13,967 nt of DNA from Euryarchaeota archaeon UBA433. Its GTDB lineage: Archaea; Thermoplasmatota; Poseidoniia; Poseidoniales; Poseidoniaceae. Positions 1 to 6,925 of this stretch are shown here, piece after piece. Position 1 is the first letter of the stretch. Each line of letters opens with the position of its first letter. The notes below the pieces were generated by a model. The model saw only the letters and a list, made by a program, of their open reading frames with translations. It was not told where the DNA came from and searched no databases. Location: contig DAFX01000046.1 in the NCBI GenBank assembly GCA_002495535.1, positions 1-13,967 on the forward strand. Direction: 5' to 3'. A program made the position numbers and the translations under genes.

Positions 1-251
1 TTGCATGGTGCATAATGCGCCTTGCCGGTTTCTGTGCAGCGGAAAAGGATGTTGACTCGCTTGGTTGGCTTTTCACGGCCATCGGGCTTTGGACGTGGGA
101 AACCACGGTAACCAGCCATAACCCTGCGGAAACGTCGCTGACCCCAGCGAAGTTCGGATGCGCGCTTCTTCTTTACGCGCTCCACTGTGTGCATGGTATG
201 CTTACCAGCTGAGGGACTGTACCGCTTCACTTGACGAGGCATTTTCACCAT
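1..251 (-). CDS. rpl44e: 50S ribosomal protein L44e (partial, C-terminus cut by window start)
   Basis: This encodes a large-subunit ribosomal protein found in archaea and eukaryotes (eukaryotic eL42). I read 83 codons on the minus strand, starting MVKMPRQVKRY. The family core is clear: the WGQRRFRR stretch (residues 36-43), GYRGFPRPKP (48-57), and KPTKR followed by the RC..TGKAH segment (61-79). The usual length is about 92-95 residues, so roughly ten are missing beyond the edge. The ATG at 251 is preferred over the one at 242 because GGTG lies a few bases upstream and homologues begin MxxMPK. The protein is unusual in that the two Cys-x2-Cys pairs of the family zinc ribbon are largely gone: Ser12 and Ala15 replace the first pair and Thr75 replaces the second Cys of the second pair, leaving only Cys72. 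The gene diverges from the membrane-protein gene at 384. The family call is firm; loss of zinc is inferred. Confidence 0.93.
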   Translation of the reverse strand, partial: MVKMPRQVKRYSPSAGKHTMHTVERVKKKRASELRWGQRRFRRVMAGYRGFPRPKPDGREKPTKRVNILFRCTETGKAHYAPC

Positions 252-284
252 AAGAGCACCTTGAGCAATCGGGCCACAAGAGTC

Positions 285-295
285 GGGTATTTAGC
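285..295 (-). promoter_or_regulatory. Candidate TATA box for rpl44e
   Basis: On the minus strand this reads GCTAAATACCC, an A/T-rich TATA-like element about 36 bases upstream of the rpl44e start. With archaeal spacing (TATA centre about 26 bases before the transcription start) this gives a short leader of about ten bases, long enough to carry the GGTG ribosome-binding site. It was identified by eye and by position only. Confidence 0.3.
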
Positions 296-323
296 GATGC
301 CGCACTAACAGGTGTCATGCAAT

Positions 324-337
324 CGAGCAACTGCTCG
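324..337. repeat. Short perfect inverted repeat in a divergent promoter region
   Basis: CGAGCA (324-329) and TGCTCG (332-337) are exact reverse complements separated by AC. The dyad sits between the candidate TATA boxes of two divergent genes, rpl44e (minus) and the membrane-protein gene at 384 (plus). A dimeric regulator could bind here, but a 6+6 repeat can also arise by chance. Confidence 0.35.
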
Positions 338-352
338 TGAAAATTAGGGTTG

Positions 353-360
353 ATTTGATA
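353..360 (+). promoter_or_regulatory. Candidate TATA box, leaderless gene at 384
   Basis: ATTTGATA lies 23 bases before the ATG at 384, the spacing expected for an archaeal TATA box driving a leaderless mRNA. There is no convincing ribosome-binding site before that ATG. The identical octamer occurs at 8721-8728 at nearly the same distance from another start without a ribosome-binding site, which supports both. Confidence 0.4.
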
Positions 361-383
361 AGAACAACACCGAAGCCACCGGT

Positions 384-1178
384 ATGGATGCGATGATTCA
401 GGCCGCATTGTGGTTCTGGCTCCCCGTGTCTTTGATTCCACTCGGAGTTTGGTTGTCGCTTTCCGCGAAAGCAGACGGGCAGCGGAATTTGGGCCGGTTT
501 TTGGCCATGGCCGGTCTTGCCGGAGTGGTGTTAACGCCCTGGACAGTCCCTTCATCACCTTCAAGCGAAGCTGGGCATTTGCTCGGGTTCATCGTCGGAC
601 CCGCGGCTTTGCTCGTTGCGGGCGTGTACCTCATTTCATTCTCTGGGAACGTACCCGTAGGCCGGTTGCCAAAGAGCGATCGTCGATTGGGTGTCATGGC
701 ATTCATGATTGGATTTGTGTGGTTCGTTGGTATGCATTGGTGGAACCTCACCCCGAGTATGGATGGTGATGTGAACCGATATTGGCTTGTCTTTTGGCCG
801 ACATTTTTGCTTCTGCTTACCTGCTTGTGTTCAGGTTCTGCATTGAGTTTGCGAGTTATTGGCGACCAAAGAACAACCGAGTCAAACGTGCTGTGGTTTG
901 CTTCAGGATTCGTGTTTTCCCTCATTGTTCTGGCCATGATGGTGGATGGTTCTGTCGTCAACGCAGAGGCATTCAGATACCATCTGTGGCTTGCAGGGGC
1001 TGACTTGCTTGGAACTGCTGTTGGTCTTGCGATTGCAATTCTTGTTTTCGGTGGGGTTGTTTTCCTTCACGAGCGTTCACTTGCTGAACCGGACTCAGTT
1101 GAACCCCCTTCCAAAAAAGAATTTGAGCATGTGGCTGCCATTGTTGCCTCAAACATAGGAGGTGGCGAATCTGAGTGA
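384..1178 (+). CDS. Seven-pass membrane protein of unknown function
   Basis: This is a 264-residue hydrophobic protein that I do not recognise. Seven candidate membrane helices can be read at about residues 6-27, 37-52, 64-86, 103-118, 132-155, 168-188 and 200-228. A hydrophilic, charged tail of about 35 residues follows (EPPSKKEFEHV region). No catalytic motif, metal-binding cluster or transporter signature is evident. A WW pair and an Asp-containing loop (HWWNLTPSMDGD, 118-129) are the most distinctive polar features. The start is the first ATG, about 23 bases after a TATA-like element and without a ribosome-binding site, suggesting a leaderless message. The 3' end overlaps the start region of the next membrane-protein gene, so the two are probably co-transcribed and translationally coupled. 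The reading frame is well supported by length and composition; the function is unknown. Confidence 0.8.
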   Translation: MDAMIQAALWFWLPVSLIPLGVWLSLSAKADGQRNLGRFLAMAGLAGVVLTPWTVPSSPSSEAGHLLGFIVGPAALLVAGVYLISFSGNVPVGRLPKSDRRLGVMAFMIGFVWFVGMHWWNLTPSMDGDVNRYWLVFWPTFLLLLTCLCSGSALSLRVIGDQRTTESNVLWFASGFVFSLIVLAMMVDGSVVNAEAFRYHLWLAGADLLGTAVGLAIAILVFGGVVFLHERSLAEPDSVEPPSKKEFEHVAAIVASNIGGGESE

Positions 1179-1638
1179 TGGACGTCTCGTGTTCACATGG
1201 CGAGCCATGCTCGTCGCCTTTCTCCTGCCCCTTGTTTCGCTTTGGGCCATTGACCTTACCCTTGGAGGCTCAATCAACGCAGGGGCCGACAGTTTGCCCC
1301 GTTTTGCTAATGCGCTATTGACAGCTTACACCTTAGGCTCATTGATCCTCTTTGGTAACCTTTTCTTCTATGCTGATTCACGCCAACGCCCACTGGCCCC
1401 ACTGTTCGGTATGTTGGCAGCCGCAAGTATTGGCTTGCTGACTTCGTTTATGCTGCTCGATCAGACCGATCTATTGATGGAAGACAACGGTTCGATTCGG
1501 GCTCAGATGCTTTACAATGCAGTCCATATGTTTGTCTCCGCTGGTGCGATTTTACTCGCATTCGGATTGGCACTCGGGCTCACTTTCGCCACCATCACTG
1601 CTCAGAAAGCGCGTAAAACGACCTTTGAAGAAGAGTAA
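1162..1638 (+). CDS. Four-pass membrane protein of unknown function
   Basis: This encodes a protein of up to 158 residues with four hydrophobic segments at about 13-32, 48-71, 79-98 and 121-145, and a short charged C-terminus (KARKTTFEEE). I do not recognise the family. The start is uncertain. GTG at 1162 directly abuts an AGGAG sequence (1157-1161), leaving no spacer. GTG at 1189 and ATG at 1207 are in frame downstream, but the ATG would trim into the first helix. With the GTG at 1162 the gene overlaps the preceding one by 17 bases, which argues for translational coupling and a shared membrane role. No enzyme motif is seen. Confidence 0.75.
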   Translation: MANLSDGRLVFTWRAMLVAFLLPLVSLWAIDLTLGGSINAGADSLPRFANALLTAYTLGSLILFGNLFFYADSRQRPLAPLFGMLAAASIGLLTSFMLLDQTDLLMEDNGSIRAQMLYNAVHMFVSAGAILLAFGLALGLTFATITAQKARKTTFEEE

Positions 1639-1662
1639 TTCTGTCACTGCAAAGCGAAAACC

Positions 1663-1690
1663 ACCTCCGTTGATTTCATAAGGAGGAGGT
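1663..1690 (+). repeat. Small hairpin upstream of rpl37e
   Basis: ACCTCC (1663-1668) can pair with GGAGGT (1685-1690), with a 16-base loop that contains a TATA-like TTTCATAA (1674-1681). The right arm is a run of Shine-Dalgarno-like repeats (GGAGGAGGT), but it lies about 27 bases before the rpl37e ATG, too far to be its ribosome-binding site. The TATA-like segment sits 36 bases before that ATG, matching the rpl44e spacing. This may be promoter sequence rather than an RNA structure. Confidence 0.3.
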
Positions 1691-1717
1691 CGGTGGGCGT
1701 GTTCAGCAGGTGTTTCA

Positions 1718-1897
1718 ATGTCAAAGGGTACTCCATCCATGGGTAAGCGTCAGAAGACCACCCACATTCGTTGCCGCCGGTGCGGTCGCAACGCATACCA
1801 CAAGCAAAAGGGAGTGTGTGCTTCCTGTGGTTACGGAGCAACCTCGAGAATGCGCAAGCACAGCTGGTCGAAGAAGTCCCACCGTCCAAAGGCTTGA
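1718..1897 (+). CDS. rpl37e: 50S ribosomal protein L37e
   Basis: This is a 59-residue archaeal/eukaryotic large-subunit protein that binds rRNA through a zinc ribbon. It begins [13 protein letters not shown], the family's typical start. It has the intact zinc ligands Cys19, Cys22, Cys34 and Cys37 in CRRC and CASC, then the basic tail [16 protein letters not shown]. The ATG at 1718 rather than the internal ATG at 1739 is chosen because the first seven residues are conserved in the family. AGGTG lies five bases upstream. It precedes purF by 70 bases; the rpl37e-purF order is shared by many archaea, often with an LSm gene in front, which is absent here. The intact ribbon contrasts with the degenerate one in L44e in the same window. 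Confidence 0.96.
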   Translation: MSKGTPSMGKRQKTTHIRCRRCGRNAYHKQKGVCASCGYGATSRMRKHSWSKKSHRPKA

Positions 1898-1967
1898 GTC
1901 AAATCACAGTCGAATACAATCGGAATGGCTACAAAGTGCCTTGATTTAGTCGGGTTGAGGCAACAGA

Positions 1968-3506
1968 ATGTGCGGCATCTTTGGCATCGTTGGACGAACT
2001 GGCGTTCATGTCAACCAGTTGATCTATGACGGTTTGACCGTTTTACAGCATAGAGGCCAAGATGCGGCCGGTATCATGACCGAAATGGCCGGTCAATTTC
2101 GCTTGAGAAAATCCAATGGGCTTGTCTCGGATATTTTCTACACTCGCCACATGCGCCGTTTGCAAGGCCATGTTGGAATCGGGCATGTTCGCTACCCTAC
2201 CGCAGGCTCCTCTTCAAGGGCAGAAGCTCAGCCTTTCTACGTTAATTCTCCATATGGCCTAAGCCTCGCTCACAATGGCAACCTCACCAATGCTGCCGAA
2301 CTCAAAACCCTCCTCACCGATCGTCATCACCGACATATGAACACGAGCAGTGATTCGGAACTCTTGCTCAACATGCTTGCAGTTGAATTGGATCAACGAA
2401 GCACAAACATGTCGTTCGATGGACAACCCCACCTCGATATCGAAACTGTTTTCGGAGCAGTTCAAGGTGTTCACCAAGCCGTTACTGGCTCCTATGCATG
2501 CGTTTCAATGCTCTCAGGGTACGGGCTGCTTGCGTTCCGTGACCCTCATGGTATACGTCCAATGGTGTTCGGAAAGCGAGAGATTGACGGGTCAACAGAA
2601 TGGGTTGTGGCGAGTGAGTCGGTCGCAATCACCGCGCTTGGCTTTGAGATTGTGAGGGATGTTGCACCCGGGGAAGCAGTATTTTTCTCCAATTCCGGCC
2701 ACCTGTTCACACGCCAATGCGCTGAACCTGTTGAAGCGGCTCCATGCGTGTTCGAATACGTCTATTTCGCCCGTCCGGATTCTGTCATTGATGGAATCTC
2801 GGTCTACAACGCACGCTTAAGTCAGGGAAAGCGACTTGCAGAGCGCATCCTCGAAGCATGGCCAGACCATGATATTGATGCGGTCATCCCTGTTCCAGAT
2901 TCTGGGCGTATTGCAGCGCTTCAAATGGCTGAAACCTTGCAAGTCGACTATCGAGAAGGTTTTGTCAAGAACCGCTACGTTGGCCGAACATTTATCATGC
3001 CTGGTCAAGCGTTGAGAGAAAAATCTGTTCGCCGTAAACTCAATGCCATTGAGCATGAATTTGCCGGCAAAAACATCCTATTGGTTGACGATTCAATCGT
3101 GCGCGGAACGACCAGCGCTCAAATCATAGAGATGGCCCGAGATGTTGGCGCCGCAAAGGTGTATTTTGCCTCCGCAGCACCGCCGGTTCGCTATCCAAAT
3201 GTGTATGGCATCGATATGCCCGCAGTGAATGAGTTCATCGCCGATGGAAAATCCATTGATGAAATCAATACCATCATTGGGAGCGATCGTCTCTTCTATC
3301 AATCACTTGAAGATCTTGTTGAGGCCACGAAAATCGGTCCTTCACCCCCGCAGCGTTTCGATACGAGTTGTTTCAGCGGCGAATATGTGACTGGTGACAT
3401 CGATGATGCTTACTTGGAACGCCTACACATGTCAAGAAACGATGCTGCAAAGCGAGAATCTTCAGAGGATGATGAAGTGATCGATTTGCACAACGATGGT
3501 TCTTGA
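1968..3506 (+). CDS. purF: Amidophosphoribosyltransferase (PurF), bacterial type
   Basis: PurF catalyses the first committed step of purine synthesis, making phosphoribosylamine from PRPP and glutamine. The protein has 512 residues. Cys2 directly after the start Met is the N-terminal nucleophile of the glutaminase domain, so there is no propeptide. Glutaminase motifs are [10 protein letters not shown] (26-35), [12 protein letters not shown] (72-83) and HNGNLTN (102-108). The phosphoribosyltransferase PRPP loop is [13 protein letters not shown] (371-383). The sequence resembles the Escherichia coli enzyme over its full length, as recalled from memory, including [16 protein letters not shown] (332-347), NVYGIDMP (411-418) and a C-terminal tail with YLERL, RNDAAK and LHNDG. 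The iron-sulphur cysteines of the Bacillus type are mostly absent: Asn411 stands at one position and only a lone Cys468 is near the C-terminus. TTGAGG lies seven bases before the ATG. The next gene starts ten bases after the stop, suggesting an operon. Confidence 0.96.
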   Translation: MCGIFGIVGRTGVHVNQLIYDGLTVLQHRGQDAAGIMTEMAGQFRLRKSNGLVSDIFYTRHMRRLQGHVGIGHVRYPTAGSSSRAEAQPFYVNSPYGLSLAHNGNLTNAAELKTLLTDRHHRHMNTSSDSELLLNMLAVELDQRSTNMSFDGQPHLDIETVFGAVQGVHQAVTGSYACVSMLSGYGLLAFRDPHGIRPMVFGKREIDGSTEWVVASESVAITALGFEIVRDVAPGEAVFFSNSGHLFTRQCAEPVEAAPCVFEYVYFARPDSVIDGISVYNARLSQGKRLAERILEAWPDHDIDAVIPVPDSGRIAALQMAETLQVDYREGFVKNRYVGRTFIMPGQALREKSVRRKLNAIEHEFAGKNILLVDDSIVRGTTSAQIIEMARDVGAAKVYFASAAPPVRYPNVYGIDMPAVNEFIADGKSIDEINTIIGSDRLFYQSLEDLVEATKIGPSPPQRFDTSCFSGEYVTGDIDDAYLERLHMSRNDAAKRESSEDDEVIDLHNDGS

Positions 3507-3516
3507 GGCTTGATTT

Positions 3517-4452
3517 ATGGTTGAGCAAAGTGCCTGGATCCTCCGGTTTGGAGAATTAGGATTAAAGTCCAAAGCCGTGCGAAAAGGGTTCAAAAAAACG
3601 CTTCGAAAGAATTTGATGCAATTGGCAGTTGATTCGGGCGTCCCGTTGATTCGCGGGCGTGAACGGCATCAAGACATGGTCTATTCCAGCGCTCCGGCCG
3701 AGACGGTGGAAAACCTCCTCGCCCACGCTTTGGGCATTGCTGCCTACGAACGTGTGAAGGCCCTGGGGGAGAATGTTGATCCGACGCATGTGGCAACATT
3801 ATTGTTGGAAAATGATCCAGATTTTGGCACAGCACGTACTTTTGGAGTGAGGGTAAAACGGCTTGGTCAGCGAGGTGAATGGAACACAATGGCCTATGCA
3901 GCGGCACTGGGCTCTGCTTTGTGCGAGCAAGACCCTGCCCTTTCGGTCGATTTAAGCAAACCCAGCCGGTGGTATCGGATGATCCTTGAACCGCACCAAA
4001 TTGCGCATATTGAAACTCGTAAAGATGGACCTGGAGGGTTACCAGCAGGTGTTCAAGGTGACGTCGTTGCACAGATCAATACGCTTGATGATTTCCTCTC
4101 TGCCTTTCTGATCCTGCGGCGCGGAACCCGGATAATCCCAGTGCTTGAATCAAAGCAAGATCACCTCGAGGTGCTTCAGAAATGGGACCCTTACATCGGT
4201 CGACGCTCGAGAATGCGTGATGAGGCAGGGGTGAGCCATATACGTCCAGCATGGGGCGTGACGGGGATGAGTGTACTCGATGCTGAACCGTTCATTGAAC
4301 AGAGAGAAGATGATATCAAAACCACACCGCTATGCACCCTCCACCCGTTGATGGGGTGGACCGAATTGGAGAAAGAGTGCTTGTACAAGCATATTCTCGA
4401 TCCATTGCATCATCCACTCCACCCCGACGTTGAATCTTGGATTCATTCTTGA
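3517..4452 (+). CDS. ThiI-family protein with THUMP domain and degenerate PP-loop
   Basis: ThiI makes 4-thiouridine in tRNA by adenylating uridine with a PP-loop ATPase after binding tRNA through its NFLD/THUMP domains. This 311-residue protein keeps the N-terminal ThiI signature (ILRFGELGLKSKAVRKGFKK, 8-27), a THUMP region (about 55-165, FGVRVKRLGQRG at 109-120) and the lead-in GGLPAGVQGDVVAQI (173-187). Where active homologues have the ATP-binding SGGxDS, this one reads NTLDDFLSAF (188-197) before LILRRG. Downstream it retains WGVTGMSVLDAEP (246-258) and a LHPLMGWTELEK stretch (275-286), but about 70-80 residues normally present in the synthetase domain are absent. The catalytic Cys region (PEYC in E. 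coli) and any rhodanese domain are missing. It lies ten bases after purF with GAGG eight bases before the ATG. The family call is strong. I infer that ATP-dependent sulphur transfer is lost and only RNA binding remains. Confidence 0.85.
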   Translation: MVEQSAWILRFGELGLKSKAVRKGFKKTLRKNLMQLAVDSGVPLIRGRERHQDMVYSSAPAETVENLLAHALGIAAYERVKALGENVDPTHVATLLLENDPDFGTARTFGVRVKRLGQRGEWNTMAYAAALGSALCEQDPALSVDLSKPSRWYRMILEPHQIAHIETRKDGPGGLPAGVQGDVVAQINTLDDFLSAFLILRRGTRIIPVLESKQDHLEVLQKWDPYIGRRSRMRDEAGVSHIRPAWGVTGMSVLDAEPFIEQREDDIKTTPLCTLHPLMGWTELEKECLYKHILDPLHHPLHPDVESWIHS

Positions 4453-4480
4453 ATGGCAATCAAGAAAGGGATGAGGTTAA

Positions 4481-6130
4481 TTGGCATCAGCGCTTGAACA
4501 ACGCATGGTCAAGACTCGTGCTGTACGTGTTTCGTTCAAACCGGAACAAAAAGTCGAGCATTTATGCCTCTCCAGCGATGGGGCTTGCTTAGTTTGGGCT
4601 GAACAAGGTGGTGTCGTTTCTATTGCCATTTCCGCAGAGAACGAAGATCACCGGCTCGCCGGTGTTTGGAACGCCCCTGGTGGCGTAGTAGGTATGTGCT
4701 TACGAGGGGATAGAACCTTTGTTTTGGATGACACAGACGGTATTTCATGTCTGAATTCAAAAGCGGAGTCTGAATGGCACTTGACGATTCCTGGGGGTGG
4801 GTTTTCCCTCCACCAGGGTCCAAATGATATGGCTGTAGTTGACGCACTGGGTCGTTTGTATCGCATTAGTTACGGTGGACAACTACAAAATTTGAATCAT
4901 TTCGAACATATTTTGAAAGCGACCTTCGTAGATCAATATCTCGTTTTGGCTCATGAAGATGGTTCGGTTCAAGCGTTGAATGAGGATCAGTCGATTTGGC
5001 AACGCCCGTCACGTGGCGAAGTCGGCGAGGCAATCACAGCCATCGGTTCGGATGCCTCAGGGCACCTTCTTCTCGGTCGGGAAGGCTATGCACTGGTTGA
5101 TGGTGATGAAGAGGCATTGGAAATGGAGACATGGTGCCTGAAGAGGCTGGAATTGCTTGACCGGTGTGATTTGAAATCACGCGTGACCCACCTTGTGCCG
5201 GGCCTAGAAGGCGTCATTTGCGGGTTCGATAATGGTCGTGTGACGCTGTACAAACACAAAGCACATCGCGAATTACTGATGACCAACTATGCCATTCAAA
5301 CGCTTCTGGTACGCGGGGGGCATGTTGTTGCCTCATCTTGGTTTTACTTGTTTGGTCATAATGAAGCAGGCGAGGGATGGAAGGTCGAGCACCAAGGCAT
5401 GCCAACACAGCTCGCAGCATCCGCAAACGGGTCAATTCTCTTCTTTGCTGGAGAAGACCAGAACGACTGGACCGACGCAGAACCAATCGGCTGCCTCTCA
5501 CTTGATTCTGAGACCATTGAGATTGATCCTTCAGAACTGAACGCCTGGTTTCAACAAGAAGATTCAGGTCCAGAAAGGTCGGCTGAAGAAATATATAGAG
5601 TGGATGACTCAGTAGAAAATCTTCTGACCGATGAAGAGCGTCGTATGATGGCTAAGCCTGTTGAAGTGGGGCTTGAAGACCTTCAAGACGCGCTCGACGG
5701 CTTCATTGAAAACGTGAATACAGATGAAGCGACACAAGGTACATTGAATCTTGATTCCTCTGAACTTCTTGAGGCGCTTGACGATCAAATCTCATCCATG
5801 GCCATGCTGCCCGATGAGGATCTCTTTGGTGCCCTGAATGAAGAAGTCAGTGCTCCAATACCGCCCGTGCCACGGGCTGGAGAGGATCGAGTCGTCGTTT
5901 GTGAAGAAGATGGGACTGCGGTTGTGCTTTTGGACGGGCTCGGTTCATCGGACGTGCAAAACCGCATTGTGATGTGGTCTTGGGTTGATTCCACCGGCAA
6001 AGAAATCGCTACACAGGCCCAGGCCAAAGTTCGACTCTCGGTTGGTGTCCACAGGTTCGAACTTCGCATTTGTGACAGTGAGGGCCGTTGGTCAAGTGAT
6101 TCCATTCAACTGACCTTGAAGCGGGCTTAG
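4481..6130 (+). CDS. Cytoplasmic beta-propeller protein with C-terminal PKD-like domain
   Basis: This encodes a 549-residue protein. Residues about 20-345 consist of repeated beta-rich units of WD40/quinoprotein style (for example CLSSDGACLVWAEQGGVVSI, SGHLLLGREGYALVDGD, GVICGFDNGRVTLYKHK), consistent with a beta-propeller. Residues about 350-460 form a strongly acidic, probably disordered or helical linker (LEDLQDALDGFIENV, LLEALDDQISSM). Residues about 465-548 look like a PKD/Ig-like fold: AGEDRVVVCEEDGTAVVLL, DGLGSSD, IVMWSW, then GVHRFELRICDSEGRWSSDS. No signal peptide or membrane helix is seen. The start is TTG at 4481 with GAGGT three bases upstream; the in-frame ATG at 4505 is the alternative. 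It follows the ThiI-like gene by 28 bases. It has no recognisable catalytic residues and is likely a scaffold or interaction protein. Confidence 0.75.
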   Translation: MASALEQRMVKTRAVRVSFKPEQKVEHLCLSSDGACLVWAEQGGVVSIAISAENEDHRLAGVWNAPGGVVGMCLRGDRTFVLDDTDGISCLNSKAESEWHLTIPGGGFSLHQGPNDMAVVDALGRLYRISYGGQLQNLNHFEHILKATFVDQYLVLAHEDGSVQALNEDQSIWQRPSRGEVGEAITAIGSDASGHLLLGREGYALVDGDEEALEMETWCLKRLELLDRCDLKSRVTHLVPGLEGVICGFDNGRVTLYKHKAHRELLMTNYAIQTLLVRGGHVVASSWFYLFGHNEAGEGWKVEHQGMPTQLAASANGSILFFAGEDQNDWTDAEPIGCLSLDSETIEIDPSELNAWFQQEDSGPERSAEEIYRVDDSVENLLTDEERRMMAKPVEVGLEDLQDALDGFIENVNTDEATQGTLNLDSSELLEALDDQISSMAMLPDEDLFGALNEEVSAPIPPVPRAGEDRVVVCEEDGTAVVLLDGLGSSDVQNRIVMWSWVDSTGKEIATQAQAKVRLSVGVHRFELRICDSEGRWSSDSIQLTLKRA

Positions 6131-6142
6131 ACTGATGAAGGG

Positions 6143-6925
6143 GTGGCGTTTGGCATTGCCATGGCGATTGTGAACCCGTGGGTCGAGTGCTTCTTTGTCG
6201 GGGCTCTCCAAATGCGCTGTTCAGTGGTCACAGACCGAGCAACAGGCGACACGGTCATCATCGATGGGGGCAGTGAACCAGACCGATTGATCGCCTGGAT
6301 TGAACGGTTTGGAGGTCGTGGGCCAGATTGGTCAAATGGCCCCTCAAGCCCTTCCGAACAATCACATCTTCCCCAGCGGAGGGTCGTGGCGCTTGTCAAT
6401 ACTCACGCTCATTTTGATCACAGTGGTCATATCCCAGATCTTCTCGAACACTATCCTGTCAAATGGTACCTTCATCCAGATGACACCTACCTGCAATCTT
6501 TGGCTCAAAGCTCCGCACGCCGCTGGGGATTCGATGCTCCTACCCCTGCTGTTGCCGACGAGGTGTTGGAACCAGGAACAATCATGGAATTTGGTTCTTT
6601 GAAGTTTCAAATTCTTCACACACCAGGTCACACACTTGGTGGGTGCTGCCTCAATTTGCTGGTTGAGGATGGCGCAAACCACCTTTTCGTTGGTGACACA
6701 TTGTTTGCAGGATCCGTTGGACGGACGGATCTGCCCGATACAGGTGGTGATTTTGATGTTCTTGCCACATCAATCCATACACAACTCTGGCCTCTTGAGG
6801 CAGATACTGTGGTGTATCCTGGCCACGGACCATTGACGACAATTGGTCATGAGCGAGCAACGAACCCATTCGTTGGTGAGGGCGCTGGTCCCGGTGGTAT
6901 GTACGGGCGCGGAAAGTACGCTTGA
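6143..6925 (+). CDS. Metallo-beta-lactamase-fold hydrolase (glyoxalase II-like)
   Basis: This is a 260-residue member of the MBL-fold hydrolases, closest in pattern to the YcbL/glyoxalase II branch that hydrolyses thioesters such as S-lactoylglutathione. The metal-site motifs are complete: THAHFDH (87-93), His163 in HTPGHTLGG, Asp185 in FVGDTLFAGSVGRTDLP, and His228 in YPGHGP. An insert with a Pro/Ser-rich stretch (about residues 58-78, PDWSNGPSSPSEQSH) lies before the metal-binding strand. The substrate cannot be told from sequence; the C-terminus is short, without the glutathione-binding domain of classical glyoxalase II. The start is GTG at 6143 (AAGGG directly before it) or ATG at 6161; the longer form overstates the N-terminus by six residues if the latter is right. 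It starts 12 bases after the propeller gene and ends immediately beside the convergent etfA stop. Confidence 0.88.
   Translation: MAFGIAMAIVNPWVECFFVGALQMRCSVVTDRATGDTVIIDGGSEPDRLIAWIERFGGRGPDWSNGPSSPSEQSHLPQRRVVALVNTHAHFDHSGHIPDLLEHYPVKWYLHPDDTYLQSLAQSSARRWGFDAPTPAVADEVLEPGTIMEFGSLKFQILHTPGHTLGGCCLNLLVEDGANHLFVGDTLFAGSVGRTDLPDTGGDFDVLATSIHTQLWPLEADTVVYPGHGPLTTIGHERATNPFVGEGAGPGGMYGRGKYA

Noticed and set aside
202..564. 120-codon minus-strand open frame across the divergent gap
   Set aside because: It overlaps rpl44e and the start of the membrane-protein gene in other frames, and its composition is not protein-like.
398..961. 187-codon minus-strand open frame
   Set aside because: It lies wholly antisense to the seven-helix membrane-protein gene, and its Asn/Thr/Pro-rich content looks like a mirror of hydrophobic codons.
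3590..4072. 160-codon minus-strand open frame
   Set aside because: It is antisense to the ThiI-like gene, whose protein matches a known family across the region.
4070..4110. Frameshift as the cause of the missing PP-loop
   Set aside because: I read the other forward frames here and none yields an SGGxDS motif; the frame continues into recognisable ThiI sequence on both sides.
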